From the NCBI RefSeq assembly GCF_943912555.1, contig NZ_CALTUR010000089.1, forward strand, positions 1-7,691: DNA of 7,691 nt. The letters run 5' to 3'. Made by a program: the position numbers and the translations under genes. The notes beneath the pieces were generated by a model, which was not told the DNA's origin, did no database searches, and saw only the letters and a list, made by a program, of their open reading frames with translations. This document shows, one piece after another, positions 1 to 5,248 of this stretch. Every line of letters begins with the position of its first letter. The stretch's first letter is position 1. This stretch comes from an uncultured Streptococcus sp. Lineage in GTDB: Bacteria; Bacillota; Bacilli; Lactobacillales; Streptococcaceae.

Positions 1-502
1 CTCGAGTACGCAATTCATAGTTTGGAATGTAGGCTAGGAAATCACACTCTGGGAAGTCTGCTACGATAGCAGAAACTTGCCCATCAACGGAGCTTGCAAT
101 AACGAGATTACCATAAATGGCTGGAGCCACATTATCAGGATGCCCTTCAATCTTGGTCGCTAATTGCAATTTTTCATGGTCAGATAAGTTGAGATTCCCC
201 AGTTGGTTGGCTAGTTCAATCCCAGCAACGATAACCGAGCTAGAAGAACCCAAACCACGCGCCAAGGGAACATCACTGGTCATTTTCAAACGTCTTGGTT
301 GCAAGTCTGGTACAATTTGCAAAGCAATTTTGAGCAAGAGATTACGCTCGTCATGAGGAATCCATTTGCCAATCTGGTGTTCAATCAGCCACTCATCTCG
401 TTCTTCACAGACCTCAATTTGAAGATACTTGGTTACAGCTACACCGACCGAGTCAAATCCTGGCCCGATATTGGCACTGGTTGCAGGTACAATAATCTTC
501 AT
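1..502 (-). CDS. thrB: Homoserine kinase ThrB, N-terminal 167 residues (gene runs off the left edge)
   Basis: Cytosolic GHMP-family kinase that phosphorylates homoserine with ATP to O-phosphohomoserine, the substrate of threonine synthase. The protein begins [20 protein letters not shown], the usual GHMP N-terminal strand and substrate loop. The glycine/serine-rich ATP-binding motif [11 protein letters not shown] lies at residues 79-89, and [10 protein letters not shown] follows near residue 140. About 167 codons are visible of the roughly 290 usual for the family; the C-terminal part is beyond base 1. The start is the ATG at 502-500. It lies one base after the hom stop codon (TAA-A-ATG), and its ribosome site (GGAG) lies inside the last codons of hom, so translation is probably coupled to hom. 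No promoter of its own is seen, so it should share the hom promoter and the possible CodY control. Family assignment is confident. Confidence 0.96.
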   Translation of the reverse strand, partial: MKIIVPATSANIGPGFDSVGVAVTKYLQIEVCEERDEWLIEHQIGKWIPHDERNLLLKIALQIVPDLQPRRLKMTSDVPLARGLGSSSSVIVAGIELANQLGNLNLSDHEKLQLATKIEGHPDNVAPAIYGNLVIASSVDGQVSAIVADFPECDFLAYIPNYELRTR

Positions 503-503
503 T

Positions 504-1790
504 TTATTCTCCTAGCACCTTGAAGGTATTCAAGAGGTCGAATTCTGAAACCTTCTTCAATTCAGCTGAAACATTTTCAAGCTGGGCTTTATTAATCTTG
601 TGCGTAATGATAATGACACGTGCCTTGTCACCCTCTTTGCCATCTTGGAGGATTTGCTTGAAGGAAATATCTTGAGCGTTGAAGATTTCAGCCAACTTCA
701 AGACCTGACCTTTTGAGTCTGGAGCCAAGATTGAGAAGTAGTAATTTGCTTTGACATCCTCTGGATTTGCCAAGACCAAGTCACGGCTATATTCGTTGAA
801 GTCTTTACCGATGGTTCCATCATTCAGGCGACGAACGATACGAACAATATCAGCTACAACACTTGTTGCAGTTGGTTTTTGACCAGCACCTGGTCCGTAG
901 TACATAGACTCACCAATACCGATAGATTCTACAAAGACAGCGTTCATTACGCCATTCACACTGGCAAGTGGATGCGCTTTAGGAAGGAAGGTTGGAGTTA
1001 CTTCTGCAGCAATTCCTGAAGGAGTTTCCTCAATAGAACCAACCAATTTCACTACATAGCCAAGTTCTTGGGCTACAGCTACGTCTTCTGGTGTGATGTT
1101 GCGGATTCCCTTGTGGGCTACATCGTCAAATGCAACCTCCATACCAAAAGCAAATTGGCTCAAAATAACCATCTTGTAGGCCGCATCAATCCCATCCACG
1201 TCATTTGTCGGGTCGCTTTCTGCAAAACCTAGTCTTTGCGCTTCCGCAAGAGCATCATCGTAAGACCAGCCTTCTTCCACCATCTTGGTCATCATGAAGT
1301 TGGAAGTTCCGTTAACCACTCCAAGCACGCGCGTGACTTTATCAGAAGCCAAAGAATTTGCTAAAGTACGAAGAATTGGAATACCACCAGCTACTGCTGC
1401 CTCGTAGTAAAGTGCTACCTTGTTAGCTTGAGCGATTTCTAACAATTCTGCACCATGGACAGCCAAAAGGTCCTTATTGGCAGTAACAACGTGTTTCCCA
1501 GCTTCCAAGGCACGAGTGATAAAAGTCTTAGCAGGTTCGATACGCCCCATCAATTCCACTACAATGGTAATGTCTTGGTCTGACAAAATATCATCTACAT
1601 TGGTTACAAAATTAAAGTCATTCCCTGCTGCAAGCAAGCGATTCTTTTCATCTTCATCCTTGACCAATACCTTAGCAACTTCAATCTCTGAATGTGCTGA
1701 TTGATTGATTTTTTCTCCATTTTCCTTTAGGAGGAAAGGCACGCCACTTGCAACGGTACCAAATCCTAGTAAAGCAATTTTAACTGTCAT
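504..1790 (-). CDS. hom: Homoserine dehydrogenase
   Basis: NAD(P)H-dependent reduction of aspartate 4-semialdehyde to L-homoserine, the branch point to threonine and methionine. The 428-residue protein has a Rossmann nucleotide loop, GFGTVASG, at residues 9-16, then [10 protein letters not shown] at 101-110. The catalytic domain follows, with GVVNGTSNF at 157-165 and the family signature from A184 ([11 protein letters not shown]) to K206. Asp202 and Lys206 match the catalytic pair known in yeast homoserine dehydrogenase. A C-terminal ACT-like regulatory domain covers about 348-428, which fits threonine feedback inhibition. The start at 1790 ([11 protein letters not shown]) was chosen because AGGAGA sits 5 bases before it. 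An in-frame ATG at 1823 lacks such a site and would add 11 non-conserved residues; it also overlaps the predicted -10 box. Operon with thrB downstream. The promoter with a CodY-like operator lies about 30-65 bases upstream. Confidence 0.97.
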   Translation of the reverse strand: MTVKIALLGFGTVASGVPFLLKENGEKINQSAHSEIEVAKVLVKDEDEKNRLLAAGNDFNFVTNVDDILSDQDITIVVELMGRIEPAKTFITRALEAGKHVVTANKDLLAVHGAELLEIAQANKVALYYEAAVAGGIPILRTLANSLASDKVTRVLGVVNGTSNFMMTKMVEEGWSYDDALAEAQRLGFAESDPTNDVDGIDAAYKMVILSQFAFGMEVAFDDVAHKGIRNITPEDVAVAQELGYVVKLVGSIEETPSGIAAEVTPTFLPKAHPLASVNGVMNAVFVESIGIGESMYYGPGAGQKPTATSVVADIVRIVRRLNDGTIGKDFNEYSRDLVLANPEDVKANYYFSILAPDSKGQVLKLAEIFNAQDISFKQILQDGKEGDKARVIIITHKINKAQLENVSAELKKVSEFDLLNTFKVLGE

Positions 1791-1821
1791 GTTTGTCTCC
1801 TCGAAATTTTCTAATATAGCC

Positions 1822-1830
1822 ATTATAACA
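1822..1830 (-). promoter_or_regulatory. hom-thrB promoter, extended -10 element
   Basis: On the minus strand TGTTATAAT is a perfect extended -10 box (TG-n-TATAAT). No good -35 hexamer lies 17 bases upstream (TAGGAA), which is common for extended -10 promoters. Transcription would begin near 1815, giving a leader of about 25 bases before the hom ATG. Confidence 0.72.
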
Positions 1831-1831
1831 G

Positions 1832-1846
1832 AATTTTGTGAAAATT
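1832..1846. promoter_or_regulatory. CodY-box-like operator in the hom promoter
   Basis: AATTTTGTGAAAATT is a perfect inverted repeat (6-base arms around GTG). It differs from the published CodY consensus AATTTTCWGAAAATT at one position out of 15. It sits directly upstream of the extended -10 box and just downstream of a second TATAAT, so bound protein would block either start. CodY in Gram-positive bacteria represses amino-acid biosynthesis when branched-chain amino acids (and GTP in many species) are high. Control of hom-thrB by CodY here is an inference from the site. Confidence 0.68.
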
Positions 1847-1849
1847 CCT

Positions 1850-1878
1850 ATTATAGTAAATCACTATTTCAGTCTAAA
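1850..1878 (-). promoter_or_regulatory. Possible second, upstream hom promoter
   Basis: A second TATAAT on the minus strand (1855-1850) is preceded after a 17-base spacer by TTTAGA (1878-1873), a 4/6 match to the -35 consensus. The -35 overlaps the U-tract of the mecA terminator. Initiation would fall within the CodY-like box. Weaker than the downstream extended -10 promoter, and possibly a chance AT-rich match. Confidence 0.4.
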
Positions 1879-1904
1879 AAAGAAAAAACGAATCAGATGA
1901 TTCG
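1875..1904 (-). terminator. Rho-independent terminator of mecA
   Basis: Read on the minus strand: CGAATC, loop ATCT, GATTCG, followed by TTTTTTCTTTTTT. The hairpin is short (6 pairs, tetraloop) but the T-rich tail is strong. It lies about 37 bases after the mecA stop and separates mecA transcription from the hom-thrB promoter. Confidence 0.85.
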
Positions 1905-1941
1905 CTCTTCCTAAAATCTAGAAATAATTTTCCAGAAATGA

Positions 1942-2679
1942 TTATCCAATCTTTTGTAGATTAATCACCGCATCGTGATTAATCAAGACTTGGCCATACT
2001 CTTGTAAGACTGAACGACTGATATCACTATCGTCTGCAAACTCGCGCATACGAGCCAACAGCCAAGCTGGATATGGACTTGGATGATTTTCAATATCCAC
2101 TAAAATGGTCAAATAATAGCGCTCATTCATCTTGTAGAGTTCAGAAGTTTCCATATCAAAAGTCACTGTCTTGGCAAAAGCCACCAAGTCAGCCAACTTA
2201 GCAAAAGAAAGGATGTAATAGATGTAAGGTTCTTTCTTGCTCTCAGCTTCTTGTTCAGCTTGCTCCTGCTCTTCTTCCCTGGCTTCTACTTGCTCTAGAG
2301 ATTGAATCGCTTCGATATCATCCTTAGTCTTTTCTGCAATGCTCTTTTCCAAGGTTTTGATAAATTCATCTGGAGACATTTGAGCCAATTCTTCCATATC
2401 TGGTAAATCCGATAAATCTTCAAAATCTAGATTTTGGTCAATCTTTGATTTGGTTACAAAGACATCGACCTTATCAGGTTTTGGAGTCACACGGAAACTC
2501 AACATGCCTGTATCCAAAAAGCTCTCAGGCATCTCTAACTCATCCAAGATAGCATAAAAGAACTCTTCTGTTTTTTCTTGAGGAACAAGAAAGTCAGCAA
2601 TCTCCATGCCACGATCCATCAAATCCTCTAAAGACATCGTGATTTTCAAAGTTGTATCACTAATTTGTTTCATTTTCAT
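1942..2679 (-). CDS. mecA: Adaptor protein MecA (ClpC adaptor)
   Basis: Cytosolic adaptor that hands target proteins to the ClpC-ClpP protease; in streptococci the known targets include the competence factor ComX, and in Bacillus ComK. The 245-residue protein has an N-terminal substrate-binding domain (about 1-80, beginning MKMKQISDTTLKITMSLEDL). An acidic, Glu/Gln-rich linker follows (about 115-150, with EEEQEQAEQEAE). The C-terminal ClpC-binding domain (about 151-245) contains YIYYILSFAKLADLVAFAK and ends LQKIG. The start at 2679 was chosen because GAGG lies 9 bases upstream and it gives the length I recall for pneumococcal MecA. The in-frame ATG at 2694 overlaps that ribosome site and would add MRLLA. 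It has its own promoter and terminator, so it is probably a single-gene transcript. It is unrelated to the methicillin-resistance gene of the same name. Confidence 0.95.
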   Translation of the reverse strand: MKMKQISDTTLKITMSLEDLMDRGMEIADFLVPQEKTEEFFYAILDELEMPESFLDTGMLSFRVTPKPDKVDVFVTKSKIDQNLDFEDLSDLPDMEELAQMSPDEFIKTLEKSIAEKTKDDIEAIQSLEQVEAREEEQEQAEQEAESKKEPYIYYILSFAKLADLVAFAKTVTFDMETSELYKMNERYYLTILVDIENHPSPYPAWLLARMREFADDSDISRSVLQEYGQVLINHDAVINLQKIG

Positions 2680-2710
2680 TGCTAGTAACCTCATACTTTC
2701 AGTTCTATCT

Positions 2711-2739
2711 ATTATACTAGATTTTTAAGATTTTATCAA
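2711..2739 (-). promoter_or_regulatory. mecA promoter
   Basis: Minus-strand TTGATA (2739-2734, 5/6 match to the -35 consensus), a 17-base spacer and a perfect TATAAT (2716-2711). Transcription should start near 2704, leaving a leader of about 25 bases. This is the best canonical sigma-70-type promoter in the window. Confidence 0.85.
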
Positions 2740-2757
2740 AAGAATGAAGTGAGAATG

Positions 2758-2766
2758 TGATATAAT
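2758..2766 (+). promoter_or_regulatory. Flippase gene promoter, extended -10 element
   Basis: TGATATAAT is a perfect extended -10 box (TG-n-TATAAT). The -35 position (about 2738-2743, AAAAGA) is poor and overlaps the -35 of the divergent mecA promoter. Expected start near 2773, about 30 bases before the flippase ATG. Confidence 0.7.
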
Positions 2767-2803
2767 ACTAGAGACCATTTTACAATACAAGAAAGAAAGT
2801 ACA

Positions 2804-4282
2804 ATGAAAAATATAAAAGTTAATGCACTGGCTAGCTTACTAGTCAATGTTCTCAATATCGTTTTTCCTCTGATAACCAATCCTTATCTGACGCGGATTC
2901 TCAGCAAATCCAACTACGGTTATTTCAATACTGCCAATACCTGGGCTAGCTTTGTCATTCCTTTAGCCGCCTTCGGAATCTACAACTACGGAATTCGAGC
3001 TATCAGTAAGGTCAAGGATGATAAAAATAAAATCAACTATGTTTTCTCTAAATTATTCTATATCTCCATTATTACATCTGTTCTAACAACAAGTATCTAT
3101 TTCCTATTTATTTACCTGGATAATAGTATTGAAAATTTAAAAGAACTCTACTATATACTTGGTGTCCAAGCTCTCTTCCAATTCCTTTATATCGAGTGGA
3201 TGAACGAGGCTTATGAAAATTATGCTTTTATCTTATACAAAACCTTGGTTATTCGTATTGCTATGTTGGTCGCTATCTTCACCTTTGTAAAAACTCCAAA
3301 TGATATCGTACCTTATGCAATTATCATGAGTGCAACAACTATCCTCAACTACCTGCTCAGTTTTCTTTGGATCAAGAGAGAAGTTTCCTTTGTCAAGATT
3401 GGTCTTGTCGAATTAGTCAAAGCATCTAAGCCACTCTTGACCATGTTACTTCTAGCTAATGCCAACATGCTCTACACCTTACTTGATAGAATGTTTATTA
3501 CCAAGGGACCTGATGAAAACTACATTTCTTACTACACCATTGCTTCCAGCATCGTTATGTTGATTGCCAGTGTCCTGAGTGGAGCTATCAACGTCAGTAT
3601 TCCACGTCTCGGCTACTATCTCGGTAAGAAAGACTACGAATCTTATAAAAATCTTCTGAACCAAGGAGCCGCCCTCTTTTATTTCCTTATCATTCCAACC
3701 AGTATTGGGATTATGGTATTAGGGAACTACGCAGCAGTCATCTACTCTTCTGAAAAATACCTCGAAGCAGGTATTGTGACTAGTGTCTTCGCCTTTCGTA
3801 CCATCATCTGGGCCATTGAGTTAATCCTTGGTAAACAAATTATCTTCATCAACGACCACGAAAATCGTTTAACAGCCTTTTACTTTATTGGTGGCGGAGC
3901 TAATATCCTACTCAACAGTCTCTTGTATTTCAATAATATTTTTGCACCAGAGTACTACATTGCTACTACTATTATTGCAGAAACTGTAGTTGTTCTACTG
4001 GAAATTTACTTTATCAAGAAACATCATCTGCTTGACTTAAAAGAAATCTTTACTACTTTAACACGCTATACTATTATATCGCTCGGATTCATTCCAATCT
4101 ATTTTGCATTTAAATTCCTTTTCCAAATCAACTCTTATACAGTCAACTTCAATATGATAATCATGGTTCTCTCGACTGTTGCGACTTGCGGTATCTATTA
4201 TCTCTTGGCGCTATTTCTTACCAAAGATAAAACACTCCACTATGCACTCAATCTTGCACTTGCTAAGATTAAAAGAAATTAA
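2804..4282 (+). CDS. Polysaccharide/teichoic acid repeat-unit flippase, TacF/Wzx-like
   Basis: Integral membrane transporter of the polysaccharide-transport (Wzx/MATE-like) family, expected to flip an undecaprenyl-linked repeat unit across the cytoplasmic membrane. The 492-residue protein is hydrophobic throughout, with about 14 likely membrane segments (for example 8-27, 84-104, 145-163, 168-190, 242-265, 291-314, 322-345, 383-404, 420-440, 450-473) and no signal peptide. It opens with the family's N-terminal pattern (FPLITNPYLTRIL, 21-33) and YGYFNTANTW (38-47). Stretches such as YNYGIRAISKVKDD (60-73) and APEYYIATTIIAET (381-394) resemble my recollection of pneumococcal TacF, the essential teichoic-acid flippase whose mutation can permit choline-independent growth. 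The ribosome site is weak (GAAAG). Transcribed divergently from mecA and convergent with the licD operon. Substrate is inferred from resemblance and neighbours; it could be a TacF paralogue or a functional replacement. Confidence 0.88.
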   Translation: MKNIKVNALASLLVNVLNIVFPLITNPYLTRILSKSNYGYFNTANTWASFVIPLAAFGIYNYGIRAISKVKDDKNKINYVFSKLFYISIITSVLTTSIYFLFIYLDNSIENLKELYYILGVQALFQFLYIEWMNEAYENYAFILYKTLVIRIAMLVAIFTFVKTPNDIVPYAIIMSATTILNYLLSFLWIKREVSFVKIGLVELVKASKPLLTMLLLANANMLYTLLDRMFITKGPDENYISYYTIASSIVMLIASVLSGAINVSIPRLGYYLGKKDYESYKNLLNQGAALFYFLIIPTSIGIMVLGNYAAVIYSSEKYLEAGIVTSVFAFRTIIWAIELILGKQIIFINDHENRLTAFYFIGGGANILLNSLLYFNNIFAPEYYIATTIIAETVVVLLEIYFIKKHHLLDLKEIFTTLTRYTIISLGFIPIYFAFKFLFQINSYTVNFNMIIMVLSTVATCGIYYLLALFLTKDKTLHYALNLALAKIKRN

Positions 4283-4345
4283 AAAATAACCTACCTATCG
4301 AAAACAAGGAATATTCCAGTAGATAGGTAGGCTATTTATTTTATC
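4281..4345. terminator. Bidirectional rho-independent terminator between the flippase gene and licD
   Basis: Arms at 4286-4299 (ATAACCTACCTATC) and 4322-4335 (GATAGGTAGGCTAT) pair over 14 positions with one A-C mismatch, around a 22-base loop holding the self-complementary GGAATATTCC. A run of A precedes the left arm and TTTATTTTAT follows the right arm, so it can stop transcripts from both sides. It lies just after the flippase stop codon and about 33 bases beyond the licD stop. Confidence 0.9.
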
Positions 4346-4377
4346 GAATTATCAAATCAAAGCAATTTGCTCATAAA

Positions 4378-5190
4378 TTAATCAGTCCAGTAATTTTTAT
4401 CAGTTCCTGGATTTTGATTTTCAATAGGCGGAGGAGTCATATAGTCTTCACCAAACTCGTAAACCAGAATCTCATGGAATTTTCTAGGAACCTTCACAAG
4501 AATATTCTCATAGGGCATTTCAATTGTATCATATAACCACTCTTTCTTAATTCCACTTGGGTAGTAAGAGTCATAAGTAGTACATGCAAGATCTGTAGCC
4601 TGCTCAACATCATATTGCAAAGCTAACTTCTCCAATTTTTCATTCCATTTCTGCGGAGAAGTCAGTCTGAAAATTGCAGATGCAACATAACGTGGTAAAT
4701 TCTTGACACCTCCATTATCTATTTTGACTCCTTTAAAATTCAGAGACGAAAGTCTAATAAATTGTTTATAAAGTCTCATCTTTTTTCTATCACGTTCATC
4801 TGTAACAACTCCATCATATGGAAAAATGTCAACACAAGTACCTAGAATAACTGACTTATCTAAAAGATTAGCATCTCGACGTGTCCTCACATCATAGACT
4901 CGCATATAACTGTAAGGATACCCCTTTGTTTCTCTGAATGAAATTAATTTGTAGTAGGGATGATTTTCATTTTTTAAAACCTTATACAGTTTTTCAAATT
5001 CATCACGCGCCAAGGAAATATCTGTATCATCATCCCAAGGAATAAAACCTTTATGGCGTACAGCTCCTAGTAAGGTTCCAAAATCAATAAAATACTTGAT
5101 TTCATGTTCCTCACACAATTCATGCAAATAGTTTAAAATATCTAATTCAATTTGTTTAATTTCTTCAAGAGTCAAAATTTTCTCTGACAT
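4378..5190 (-). CDS. LicD-family phosphotransferase (probable phosphocholine transferase)
   Basis: LicD proteins transfer phosphocholine from CDP-choline to sugars of teichoic acid or lipooligosaccharide on the cytoplasmic side; relatives can use other phospho-alcohols. The 270-residue protein has the nucleotidyltransferase-like core FGTLLGAVRHKGF at 37-49, then IPWDDDTDI at 50-58 with the metal-binding Asp cluster (D53, D54, D55, D57). VDIFPYDG follows near the middle, and the C-terminal family motif FGEDYMTPPP is at 246-255. No membrane segment or signal peptide. The start at 5190 has AGGAG 10 bases upstream. It lies 58 bases after the polymerase-LicD fusion gene on the same strand with no convincing promoter between, so it is probably the last gene of that operon. 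It resembles the LicD half of its neighbour over its whole length. It may be the second phosphocholine transferase; the acceptor sugar cannot be told from sequence. Confidence 0.9.
   Translation of the reverse strand: MSEKILTLEEIKQIELDILNYLHELCEEHEIKYFIDFGTLLGAVRHKGFIPWDDDTDISLARDEFEKLYKVLKNENHPYYKLISFRETKGYPYSYMRVYDVRTRRDANLLDKSVILGTCVDIFPYDGVVTDERDRKKMRLYKQFIRLSSLNFKGVKIDNGGVKNLPRYVASAIFRLTSPQKWNEKLEKLALQYDVEQATDLACTTYDSYYPSGIKKEWLYDTIEMPYENILVKVPRKFHEILVYEFGEDYMTPPPIENQNPGTDKNYWTD
5027..5055. repeat. 29-base direct repeat, copy 1 (licD active-site segment)
   Basis: This stretch of the free-standing licD gene is identical, base for base, to 5910-5938 in the fusion gene. On the minus strand it encodes HKGFIPWDDD, the LicD catalytic core. 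Flanking bases differ at once on both sides. Confidence 0.9.
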
Positions 5191-5248
5191 CTATTATTCA
5201 CTCCTAATCTTTTTACATTGAGTCAATGGTTTCTTCATTTCAATAACA

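Noticed and set aside
1..6. CTCGAG (XhoI site) at the very first bases
   Set aside because: The thrB frame runs through it with conserved residues, so it is most likely the chance edge of the window and not a cloning join.
1791..1823. Longer hom start at the ATG at 1823
   Set aside because: No ribosome site before it, it overlaps the predicted -10 box, and the added residues [11 protein letters not shown] precede a well-placed AGGAGA and the conserved [11 protein letters not shown] start.
1477..1914. Plus-strand small open frames opposite hom, and others opposite thrB, the flippase gene and the fusion gene
   Set aside because: They lie antisense to well-supported genes, have no ribosome sites or recognisable domains, and look like codon-bias shadows.
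1926..1940. Second CodY-like box at the end of mecA
   Set aside because: Only 11 of 15 positions match, and it is next to the mecA stop codon, away from any promoter.
2680..2694. Longer mecA start at the ATG at 2694
   Set aside because: This ATG overlaps the GAGG ribosome site that serves the ATG at 2679, and the shorter form gives the usual MKMKQIS start.
4356..4369. Small inverted repeat AGCAA-TTGCT just beyond the licD stop
   Set aside because: Arms of five bases with almost no loop cannot form a stable hairpin, and the strong terminator at 4281-4345 already explains the end of transcription.
5192..5226. Promoter before licD from TTGACT at 5226-5221 on the minus strand
   Set aside because: No -10-like hexamer lies at 16-18 bases (GAGTGA at 17); the nearest AT-rich stretch is too far. 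Co-transcription with the fusion gene is simpler.
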